Origin: Parasponia andersonii
Lineage: Eukaryota; Streptophyta; Magnoliopsida; Rosales; Cannabaceae
DNA length: 64,000 bases
Reading direction: 5' to 3'
Assembly (NCBI GenBank): GCA_002914805.1
Contig: JXTB01000327.1
Coordinates: 224,991 to 288,990, forward strand
Shown here in pieces: positions 10,680-22,100 of the stretch (its first letter is position 1; the number at the start of each line of letters is the position of its first letter). The notes under the pieces are model-generated. The model did no database searches, was not told the origin of the DNA, and saw only the letters and a list, made by a program, of their open reading frames with translations. Position numbers and translations under genes: made by a program.

Positions 10680-12135
10680 ATGTCTTGTAGGGTTTGGATG
10701 GTTTGTTTTCACTGTCCTTTAGTTAATGTATGAAATATTGTGTTGAATTTTTGCTTTGCACCTAAGGCTTGTTGAACTTTCTTGCAAACAGTAGAAGTAA
10801 ATTGACTGTCGCAGTCAAAAATAATCGATTAGGGTATTTAATATGATCTAATTATCTCAGTCACATATAATTCAACCAACTTTTCCAATAAGTGATTTTC
10901 ATTGGTGGAAATTGCATCGATTTAGTCAGTCGGTCCATGATCATCCATATTGCATCACACTCTTCGGGTGTTCTAGGCAACCCAACTATGAAATCTATGA
11001 CAATTTTTTCCTATTTCTACTCTGGAATTTAAATTAGTTGTAATTCTCTAATAGGTTGCTTATGTTTGGCCTTAATTTTCTAACAAGTCAGACACCACTG
11101 TATGTGGTTAGCCACATCATTTTTCATTTCATTCCAACAAAAATGCTCTTTCAAATTATTGTACATTTTTGTTGCACCTAGATAGGTAGAATATAGGATC
11201 TCGTCTGCCTCTAATAGGATTTGGTTCCTTGTTTCCTCATCGTTGGCTATGCACAACCTACCCTTCAAGTTGAGGATTCCATCAAAAGAAAGACCGAATT
11301 ATGTCTACTTCCCTTCTGCATTTTCTTCCCCAATTCGTGCTAAGACAAGATCGAGCTCCTAAGCTTCCTTCATGTTCTTAAGGATAGTCAATTGGAGAGT
11401 CAATACCAACAATTGTCCTACTACTAAGTCCAAACTAGTATTGTTAACATCCTCTTACAAAGGCTTAGGTAAAGCTTTTACTGACATTAGAGTTGTAGTC
11501 GCCTACTTAGCAATTTTGGACTTTATTTTCCTTGCTTAGGTAGTATAGAATTTCATAATCATAATCCTTAATCAATTATAACTACCTACGCTGCATCATG
11601 TTCAACTCTTTTTGAGTGCATATGTATTTCATACTTCTGTGATCAGTGTAAATTCCACGTTGGATCCTGTACAAATAATGTCGCCAAATTTTTAAAGGTG
11701 AATACTACAACAACAAGCTCTAAGTTGTGGGTTGGGTAATACCTCTCATGCTCCTTAAGTTATCAAGCAGTATGAGCCACTACCTTTCCACCTTGCATTT
11801 ATACTGCTCCTAGTCCTATCTTTGACGTGTTGCTATAAATGTCGAATTGTTTTTCATCTGAAAAGATGGTGAGTATAGGTGTGCTAATGAGCCTGTTTTT
11901 AAGCTCTTGAAAGTTCTCTTGTACTTTTCCGTCTATTCATATTTCTTTCTCTTACGAGTGAGGTCGTAAGAGGTGCAACGAATTTCAAAAACTCTTCTAC
12001 GGATCTCCGATAATAGCCCGCTAACCCTAAGAAACTCCTATCTTTGTGACTTTTTTCAGTGTTGGCCCTTTGCTCACTACCCCTATCTTGGATGAATTCC
12101 CTTGAGACCACATGCCATAAGAAATGGACCTAGTC
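10680..12135 (-). pseudogene. Decayed Ty3/gypsy pol fragment
   Basis: Reading on minus from high to low coordinates gives the gypsy order. The 12111-11899 fragment includes HVVSRE then SFLGLAGYYRR (end of RT, start of the RNase H connection). RNase H-like fragments follow at about 11800-11500. A HHCC-type integrase N-terminus at 11268-11080 contains ATKMYNNLKEHFCWNEMK and WCLTC. Integrase-core remnants lie at about 11030-10680. The order RT-RH-IN identifies Ty3/gypsy rather than copia. Many stops and frameshifts are present; gag, protease and most of RT are missing and no LTR pairs with it. Its high-coordinate edge stops where the PP2 pseudogene begins. Confidence 0.8.
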
Positions 12136-12144
12136 TAACCAGAA

Positions 12145-12500
12145 TTCACACTCTCAAATGGAAGCAAGCAAAAATGCAAAGTAGATATGTCACAACAGCC
12201 AACAAACCAATAGATAGAAATCACGGCAAGAAAGTTTAGAACACCAGAAAAACTTTAGGAAATCCAATTCTCCATGTGTCAGTATGATGATCTAAGGTGG
12301 AAGAGCGGGCTGCTCATCAAGGGTATCGCAGTACCGCCATGGATAATATTCTAACATTTGGTCTCAAGGTGTATGTTATAAATAATCTGACAGTCGGAAC
12401 AAAATAATGGAAAACAACTTTGTATTCTAGCCTCGGTGTAAACTCAATATTCCTCCTCAGATCGGTATATCATAAAAGCAGCATTTATAAACAGAAACAC
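12145..12500 (+). pseudogene. PP2-A exon 3 pseudogene with 3' flank
   Basis: Collinear with about 5525-5880. It retains homology to the part of exon 3 after LPDGSKQ and continues past the stop codon into the 3' UTR (shared GGAAAACAACTT and TCGGTATAAACGCAAT/TCGGTGTAAACTCAAT). Because untranscribed or UTR DNA is included and there is no poly(A) tail, it is a DNA-level duplicate, not a processed copy. Stops (for example AACCAATAG in place of AACCAATGG) and small deletions destroy the frame. The 5' part of the exon is missing, replaced by the gypsy fragment. It ends about 600 bp from the IMPL1 stop codon, tail to tail. Confidence 0.88.
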
Positions 12501-13007
12501 AAACAGAATAACTTAGCAATAGATTAATAGATCACGAAGTTAATCCTTCCAACCCGATCGGGTGTCCTAACTAACATGTAGATTTGGAACATTGTCCTAA
12601 TGGACTGAGATCCACCACTTTCATTGAGGTACTTAATCACAATGGTATCTTGAATTACGAGAAAAACAGAGGACATTTCGAATCCTTGAAGCAGAAGGAA
12701 TTTGTCAACCGTGAATGTAAGCATGACCAAATCATGATCTTTTTCGTGTTTCGTTTTATAATAATGAAAGTTCACGTTTTGATGTTAGACTAGTCAATGT
12801 CCTGTACTCAAATAAGATAGATCCCAATCTTTTTTCCCCTGTAATTGAGATCGAATGAAGACAACCATATAACCATGATAATAGGTATACCACATACAAT
12901 ACAAGCATGTCACATTGTCATAAACATACACTGGCACTTGGAGACAGATGGAGAGCGAGAGAGAGAGAGAGAGTACTACACGAGGGTATGAGGGTAGTTA
13001 AGAAACA

Positions 13008-13013
13008 TTTATT
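13008..13013 (-). terminator. Candidate poly(A) signal of IMPL1
   Basis: AATAAA on the minus strand, about 100 bp past the stop codon at 13115. Position and motif are right for a plant near-upstream element; no other evidence. Confidence 0.4.
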
Positions 13014-13114
13014 GCACGAATTTACTGGCAAAAGGAAACCCAGCGTGCAAGAGAGACTTGTGGCACAGATGTATAGAGTGCAGTGTCAAAAGAAAACAGC
13101 ACTCTTTGGCCACA

Positions 13115-16100
13115 TCAAAGGTCTGTGGAGTAGTTTTCAGGCTTAAACCACAATGAGAAATCAATATTTTTACTCTTCAGTTTTTCTGTTGCAGGAGCAA
13201 TCCTCTCCAGCAGCTGCATTTCAAAGACAAAATAAACAGCTAGTCAACTAATTAATTTTTGTGCTTTAGAAAGAAAGATGCTAGACAACCCAAGGGTGCA
13301 CCCTAGAGCTGTCCCAAAACCACATGGACAATCTTTTCAAAATGAAAGAATCGAAAGAACACAAATACCCATACTAGACATTGGACACGCTCTTCTTCCA
13401 CAAGGCCTCTTAATCCATCACGGCACCATCCACCCCTTTATCCAAGTCCATGTGAACCTCATTCTTAATCAATACCTACCATGTGACTCCCACTCCTCCC
13501 CAGATTTCTCACTGCCAATCTCCACATCCAAAACATTGCCTCACCAACATTGCTAACTCAAACAGGTGCCCAAACCACTATCTACATGTAACCTCAAATC
13601 GTCAAATTGCAGCCTCGATAAATATTAAGTGCAATCAACAAGTTTAGGATGACCAGTACAAGAACAACCCTAACGTGGCTGTTGCAGTACCTGAGCTGAG
13701 ATGACTATTAAATTCTTGGGTGGGCAAGTACGGAAGAGCAAAATCTTTGTTTGCAGAGACTTTTCAGGAGCATTTACTCGACACTCAATGTCATTTCTCA
13801 CCATGGCATGATGTGGAGATTGGATAAGAGAGTTTGTGCAAATGACCAATATTTGGATATCTGCCAAGTCTGCTCAAAAAAAAATTCGTGTGGGCTTGGA
13901 TAAGGGGCAAGATGGTAGGTCATATGGGGATGTCCTGTGGAAAAATAATGGGCATTCGGATGCAAGAATAAGCCTCTCTATTGGAACTAGGGAAGTATGT
14001 AAAACATTTCATTTTGATAAAATTTTATAATGGGTCAAAAGTTGACCAACAAAAGGAATACATCAAGACAAATTTGAAATTCAAGTGGATCTTTTACTAC
14101 CACCAGAATACTAATGGAGTTTTTGCCAAAATCTTATACTACAAGGTCAAGTGTAAGTATCCCAAAGTATTGTTGGAGAAAATTGTAAATAAGGTGATAA
14201 GACAAACCTTGCCATGCAATGCACCGTTGGATACCAAAACAGATCTATCAAATACACTAAACTTTCCACCGTCCATGCAAGTTATTGTTCCACCGGCTTC
14301 TTCAGCTATCTGCTCCAAAATATAGAAACAAATTGAACAATTGAAACCCATCAATAGTCAATAGAAGGCTTTTTCTTTGATATGAAGGAACAAATTAGGA
14401 ATTTAGGATGCAGGAAAGTAACTTGAGGTCGCATTTACGGCAAATATTGCAAAGGCGTAAAATAAAACGCCAAGGGTGATGAATGGTTAAAGTAATAATA
14501 GTAAAATTATGACTACCAGAACACCAGCGGCCATATCCCATGGCTTCAAACGATATTCCCAATATGCTTCAGCAATTCCTAGAGCTACATGACACATGTC
14601 TACAGCAGCAGCACCAAGTCTTCTCACACCCTAAACATTGAACAGGAAAGAAAAATATTCAAAATAAAAAATATGTAAAAATCATAAGACAAAGAAAGAA
14701 ATGAAAACATAAAAATTTTGTCATTGGTAAAAATAAACATTGGATATCAATGAATACCCTGCTGATATCAGTAAATTCTTTGAATAACTCTATGTTGGTG
14801 GCCCATGCATCATCATGTTCATAACCAAACCCAGTAACAAGAAGAGATTGCTCCACCTGAAAAAAGAGGAAGATTAGTTGCTATGAGATGAAAGTATAAG
14901 AAGTTTTCCAATTTTAGAAAACTAAAAGGTGCATCCAGTCCTACTCTGCTTCATATAATTAAAAATGTCAAAAGAAAAAGTATAATAAGTCATGTTACAA
15001 GGACAAATGTATTTTACCTCACAAAACATTCATTAGATAATCTCAATCTCCTCTATTAATTATTTACATATTAGTCCAATTATTTACATGCAATTCTTTC
15101 TTTTTGATAAGAAATGAAATTTATCAAGTACAAATGGCAGAGAGTCCTCTATGGAGAGAAACAAATCAAAACATAAAGAATTTGGAGAGGAAAACTCTAT
15201 AATTTTATTCATTATAGAGCAGAATACAAGCTAGGAATAAATAGGATACACAGCCCTACCAGCTGTGAAAAAATATCCCATGAAATCTGAATAATTAAAT
15301 CCTGAAAATCAAGATTTTAAATAGCTAAATCAACACTCAAAAGAATACAACTATTCTCAACCAAGGAAACAAATATACACAAAATAACCACTGAAATCTC
15401 CTAATTAAGTAGGAAATCAGATCCTACTCATCAGGTTTTAATACCGTATTTCCACACTTCCCCTCAAGCTATGAATAGATGTTAATCATTCCCAGCTTGA
15501 AAATCAGATTTTCGAACCTCACTCTAGGAAGAGCGATATCAGCCACTTGAGAGCTTGTTGGAGTATATATCAAGTTGAGTATTCCTTCCTCAGCTTTTTC
15601 CTTTATAAAGTGACGATCCAATTCAACATACTTTGCTGTCATGATGTACCAGGATTTTTGCAATACTAATGGCAGCCAAATTGATACAATAAACTTTCAC
15701 CGAATCACTTGATTGAACTTCTAACTCATTTAATAGTCTCGTCATCCATATTCCCTCACATATACTCAAAGCCAGTGCTCGATACTCTGCTTCAGCACTA
15801 CTCCTCGCTACAACAGTTTGCTTTTTGCTCCGCCAAGTTACCAGATTTCCCAAAACATAAGTACAACACCCTGTAGTAGACTTTCGGTCTGTCACAGAAC
15901 CTGCCCAGTCAGCATCTGAGTAGACTTCAATTCCTCTTTCACTTCCTTTCTTAAAGAACATGTTGAAAATGTCATTTATTTTATTGATTTTACAGCTGTC
16001 AGTTTTTTTTCCCTCTCATTTATTAGGTGTAATTAGGTATATTTCCTTTTATTTCTTTTGCTGATTGTTTCCTTTATTGTAATGGGTAATATCAATCCCT

Positions 16101-19100
16101 AATTTAGTGGGATTGATTTCAGATCTGTGATCTGAACCTGATAACCTCTATAGGCTATATGGATGTACGTTTTTCTTCACAATAAAATAGTCAGAGAGTT
16201 AAAATACCTCTGTTTCTACATGGTATGAAAGCAGCTCTCTGATTACTGACTTTAAAATGGCTAAAACAGCCATGACTGGAGAAAATTCAGAGGTATCTTC
16301 AGCCTCTGTGCAACAGGCAGCTCCTCCGATCATTCCTACCCCTGCTGATAGTCAATCTTTCCAGATTACTCAGCATAAACTCAATGGTTCCAATTTAATG
16401 GATTGGTACCAATCTGTTACTCTCTTCATGCAAGGAAAAGGAAAGACGGGAGTATCTTACTGGTGAGGCAAAACAACCAGAAATCGGGTCAACAAACTAC
16501 AAGGTTTGGATTTTGGAAAATTCTATGATTATGACTTGGCTCATTAATTCTATGGAGCTTAAGATTGGGAGGAAATACCTCTATTTCAAGACTGCCAAAG
16601 AAATCTGGAATTATGCACAAGAGATGTATTCAGATTTGGGCAATTCTGCCCAACTTTTTGAACTGAAATCTGCCCCTAAGGAGATGAAACAAGGAGATTT
16701 TAGTGTCACAGAATATTTCAACACTTTGTCCAATCTTTGGCAGGAGTTAGATCTCTTTCGAGAGATTGAGTGGCATTGCAAGGAGGATGGACTTAAATAC
16801 CAGAAACAGGTGGAGAAAGAAAGGGTCTTTGATTTTCTTCATGGACTAAACAAAGATCTTGATGAAATCTGGGGACGGATGCTTGGAGTCAAGCCTCCTC
16901 CTGGAATTAGGGAAGTCTTCGCTGAAGTGAGGAGGGAGGAGGCTCGAAAACGTGTAATGCTAGGAAGCTTGAATAGCCTAAATCTGGATGGAGTTATCCA
17001 TCATGCAGCCCTTGTTGCTAAGATAAATTTTTCTTCAAATAATTTTTCTTCAAATAATCTCTCTCCAAACAATGGTAACCAGCGAGGAAATAGAAGAAAT
17101 AATAGGCCTTGGTGTAATCATTGCCAACGCCTAGGACAAACAAAGGAGACCTGTTGGGTTTTTTCATGGAAAACCTGCCAATTGGAAGCCTAGAAAGCAA
17201 GAAAGTCGTGGCTACCAAGCTGCTGTCGAAGAAGAAAAAAACAGAAAGGCTTCTGTTTTTTAAAAGGAACAGCTCGAATGACTCCAAGCCATGTTCACTC
17301 AAAATTCGTCCAACTTGCAGACAAATCCCAATTGCTCCTTAGCACAGAAAGGTAATTACCAATCTACCCTAACTGTGAAATCAAAAACTGAAAATTGTTG
17401 GATAATCGACTCAGGAGCTTCAGACCATATGACTGAATGTTATAATCTGTTTTCAACTTGGCATACTAAAAATCAGAATTGCGAATGGAACTCTTTCTTC
17501 TGTCGCTGGAAAAGGACCAATTATTATCTCTGATCGCCTAAAATTACAATCTGTACTACATGTTCCTAGTCTAAGTGCAATCTGATTTCTATTAGCAAAC
17601 TTTCATGAGACATGAATTGTGTTGCTAAGTTCAGTTCCTTTGGATGTGAGTTTCAGGATTTACTTTTGGAGAAGACGAATGGCAATGCTACGAAGCATGA
17701 TGGGTTGTACTTCTTAAAGGACAATCAAATGAATGAGCAAGCTCAAGCATTCAGTGGTGAATCTGTTTCTGTTTCTGTTTCTAATAAGATCATGTTATGG
17801 CACAAAAGATTAGGCCATCCTAGTTTTCAGTATTTGCAAAGACTTTCCGTCGTTATTTAAAAATAAAGACGTTATTTCCTTTCAGTGTGAAACCTGTCAA
17901 TAAGCAAAACACACAAAAGTCTCTCACCCAATTCAGCCTTACAAATCATCAAAACCGTTCTCTTTAATTCATAGTGACATATGGGGGCCATCACAGGTAA
18001 ATAATATTACTGGTTCTAGGTGGTTTATTACCTTCATTGATGATCATACACGTGCTCGTTGGACTCTTTTGTTGTAAGATAAATCTGATGCCGAGACTAC
18101 TTTTAAAATGTTTCACCAAATGATAAAAACACAATTCCAAACACAAATACAAGTCCTTTGTACGGATAATGGCCGTGAATTTTCCACCAAAATTCTTGTG
18201 TTGGAAAACCCTAACAAAATGGTGTCGCAGAAAGAAAAAAATCGTCATCTTCTAAAAGTAGCTCGGGCCATTATGTTTAATCACCATGTTCCAAAATTTT
18301 TTTGGGGAGAAGCCATTCTCACTGTTTCATATCTTATCAATAGATTACCCTCCAGAGTCCTAGAATTCCAAACCCCACTAAACACACTTTTGTCTTTCTA
18401 TCCACAAACCTGTCTTTTCACAAGCCTAGCTCTCAAAACTTTTGGTTGCACTACTTTTGTCCATAATTAAACACCCAATCGTAGTAAACTTGACCCACGA
18501 GCCATTAAATACATCTTCCTAGGATACTCCCCAAATCAAAAAGGTTATAAGTGTTACTGCCCAACTACAAAGAAAATGTTTGTCACCCTTGATACAACCC
18601 TTTTTGAAGATCAAGCCTATTATCCAAATCTTCATCTTCGGGGGGAGAAAATTAGTGAAGATAATCTTTGGAATATTTCAGTTTTTCTTCCTATCTTACC
18701 TGCTATAACACTCGCACCTAGTGTGTCATCAACAAAACCAACAGGAACGATAGTATTAGAAACAAAAACCAAAATAAGGAAAAATGCACAAAATGATACT
18801 AAAGAAAAAGACATTGACCTCTATGTTTATTCTAGAAGACAACGTCCTCAACAAAAAGTGCAATCCATCACAATCCCTACACATTGTAAGGAGTCTAATC
18901 TAAAAGAAAATCCAAATCAGCAAACCGACGACACAAATTCAGGTATTCTCCCACAAAATAATTCAATTATTAATGATTTGGATGTTCCTATAGCTCTTAG
19001 AAAAGGCACACGTTCATATACCCAACATCCTCTGTATAACTTCTTGACCTAGGTCAAGTTATCTCATTCATTTTGAGTTGCAACTGAGAGATACTTAAGC

Positions 19101-22100
19101 AGCGAGGTGCCCAAAACTATTCAGCAGGCTTTGTTGATACCCGAATGGAAGACAATAGTTCTTGAACAAATGAGGGCTCTCAAAAACAATAACACTTGGG
19201 ATGTGGTCAATCTTCCCAAAGGAAAAAAACTAGTCAGCTGCAAATGGGTATTCACAATCAAGTATAATGCTGACGGGACAATTGAGAGATACAAGGTGAG
19301 ACTTATTGCTAAAGGCTTTACTCAAACTTTTGGCACTGATTATACTGAAACATTTGCTCCAGTGGCTCAACTAAATACCATACGAGTTCTACTATCCATT
19401 GCTGTCAATCTTGATTGGTCCTTGCATCAAATGGACATCAAGAATGCCTTTCTTAATGGAACTCTCGATGAGGAAGTTTATATGGAGCTGCCTCACGATT
19501 TTGAAGGAAAACATGATCTAAAAAAGGTGTGCAAATTGAAGAAGTCATTTTATGAGCTGAAACAATCACCAAGGGCTTGGTTTGATCGATTCACAAAGTC
19601 AGTAAAAGGACATGGATATAGTCAGGGACAAGTTGATCATACTCTCTTCTACAAACACTCTCAAAATGGAAAAATTGCTATTCTAGTAATATATGTAGAT
19701 GATATAATTCTCACTAGCGATGACATTGAAGAACTAGCACAGTTGAAAAAATTCCTTGCGAAGGAATTTGAGGTGAAAGATTTAGGATAGCTTAGGTATT
19801 TCTTCGGAATGGAGATAGCCAAAACTAGAAAAGGAATCTCCATATCTCAAAAGAAATACACAATTGATCTCCTGAAAGAGGCAGGAATGCTGGGATGAAA
19901 ACCAACAGACACACCAGTTGAAGCAAAAGGAAGACAAAGGCAGGAAAGAATTCCAATAGATAGGGGGAGATACCACCGTCTAGTTGGTAGATTGATTTAT
20001 CTCTCTCATACAAGACTTGATATTACCTTTGCTGCTAATTTAGTCAGTCAATACATGCATTCACCCACAGAAGATCATCTTGAATTTGTGTATCGAATTT
20101 TGAGGTACTTGAAGATGACACCCGAAGAGGAATAGAAGCCTCTACTGATGTAGATTAGGCTGGTTCAATTAATGACAGAAAGTTTACATCAGGTTACTGT
20201 ACTATGCTCTGGGGAAATCTTGTCACTTGAAGGAGTAAGAAGCAAAACTTTGTCGCTTGTAGCAGTGCTGAGGCAGAATTTAGATCACTAGCACAAGGAA
20301 CATGTAAGTTAATGTGGCTTAAAAGGGTGTTGGTGGAACTAAGGATGGCTACTGATTCTCTTATTAAGTTATACTGTGATAATCAAGCAGCTATCAATAT
20401 TGCTTGCAATCCTGTCCACCACGACCGAACCAAACATGTCGAAGTTGATAAACTTTTCATCAAGGAAAAAATTGAGAGTGGTAGCATCTGTATGACGTAC
20501 GTTCCAACAAAGCAGCAAATTGCTAATGTGCTAACAAAAGGGTTGCCAAGACAACTTTTTGAAGACATGATAGATTAGCTGGGAATGATCAATATCTATT
20601 CTCCAACTTGATCCAACTTGAGGGGAAGTGTTGAAAATGTCATTTATTTTATTGCTTTTACAGCTGTCAGTCTTTTTTTTCTCTCTCATTTATTAGATGT
20701 AATTAGGTCTATTTTCTTTTATTTCTTTTGTTAATTGTTTCCTTTATTGTAATGAGAAATATCAGTCCCTAATTTAGTGGGATTGATTTCAGATTTGTGA
20801 TCTGAACCTGATAGCTTCTATAGGCTATATAGATGTACATTTTTCTTCACAATAAAATAGTCAGTGTTAAAATACCTTTGTTTCTACAGAACATGCCTTT
20901 GCTAGGTATCATTTTCAAGTATCTGAGAATTCTGTAAACTGCTTCAAGATGCTCCTTATTAGGACCATTCATGAACTGACTTACAACACTGACTGGAAAT
21001 GCAATATCAGGCCTAGTATGAGACAAATAAATAAGTTTACCAACCAGCCGTTGATATCTTCCCGTGTCTACTGGAGTACTCTCTGCTTTCAATCCCATTT
21101 TAAAGTTTGATTCCATTGGAGCGTCAGCAAGTTTGCAACCTTGCATTCCAGTTTTCCTTAGCAAATCAAGCACATACTTTTGTTGTGAGACAGAAATCCC
21201 TTTCTTAGTTTGTGCAATCTCCATACCTAGAAAATACTTCAAATTTCCTAGGTCTTTAATCTCAAATTCCTCAACAAGAACTTGTTTGAGAATGGCCATT
21301 TCTTCCAAATAATCACCCGTCAAGATGAAGTCATCAACATATACAATAAGAATAGCTATCTTGCCTTTGGTAAACAAAGTGTGATCGGCCTGTCCCTATT
21401 GGTACCCATGTTTCTTAACTACCTTTGTGAGCCTGTCAAACCATGCCCATAGAGACTGTTTAAGTCCATATAGTGACTTTCGAAGTTTGCACACTTTATT
21501 GTAATTGCTTGATGTCTCAAATCCCGGAGGAATCTCCATATACACTTCTGCTAAATCACCATTGAGGAATGCATTCTTGACATCTAGTTGATGGAGTGGC
21601 CAATCATAGCTAGCTGCCAAAGATAATAACACTCGTATGGTATTAAGTTTTGCAATAGGAGCAAATGTTTCCTGGTAGTCAAGACCATAGGTTTGAGTGA
21701 ACCCCTTAGCAACTAGTCTTGCCTCGTATAAATCAATACTCCCATTTGTTTTATATATGACATTGAAAATCCATTTGCATCCCACAGGCTGTTTCCCTCT
21801 AGGAAGATCTGTAAGTTCCGAAGTGCCATTTTTCTTCAGAGCGTTGATTTCCTCACCAATTGCTATTTCCCATTCTGGTATTCTGAGTGCTTCTTGAATG
21901 GTTCTTGGAATTTCTGTGTTGGTGATATTCACTAGAAATGCTTGAAAACTTGGTGACAAGCTATTAAATGAAAGATAATGAGCAATAAGATGTTGAGTAC
22001 AAGTCTGAACTCCCTTCCGTAGTGCAATAGGAACATCAAGATCATTAGTAACACTAGGCTCTTTAGTAGCATTATCAAAACAATCTTCAAACAACATGTT

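Larger units (their letters stand above)
15961..20888 (+). mobile_element. Copia element B, full-length structure, nested in element A
   Basis: Two LTRs of 260 bp (15961-16220 and 20629-20888) start TGTTGAAAATG and end TTTCTACA. A perfect 5-bp target duplication GAACA flanks it (15956-15960 and 20889-20893). Removing the element plus one GAACA rejoins element A's RNase H in frame at GMF|FKKGS. The PBS TGGTATGAAAGC (16221-16232) differs from initiator-tRNA complementarity at two positions. The polypurine tract CTTGAGGGGAAG ends at 20628. By eye the LTRs differ at about 20 positions, so the insertion is old, and element A is older still. Confidence 0.93.

Noticed and set aside
12907-13146. Plus-strand 79-codon frame with a GA repeat
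   Set aside because: Antisense to the IMPL1 last exon and 3' UTR; composition comes from the (GA)n run.
13836-14354. Overlapping plus and minus frames near IMPL1 exon 9
   Set aside because: Apart from the minus-strand exon 14309-14208 these are intron or antisense readings.
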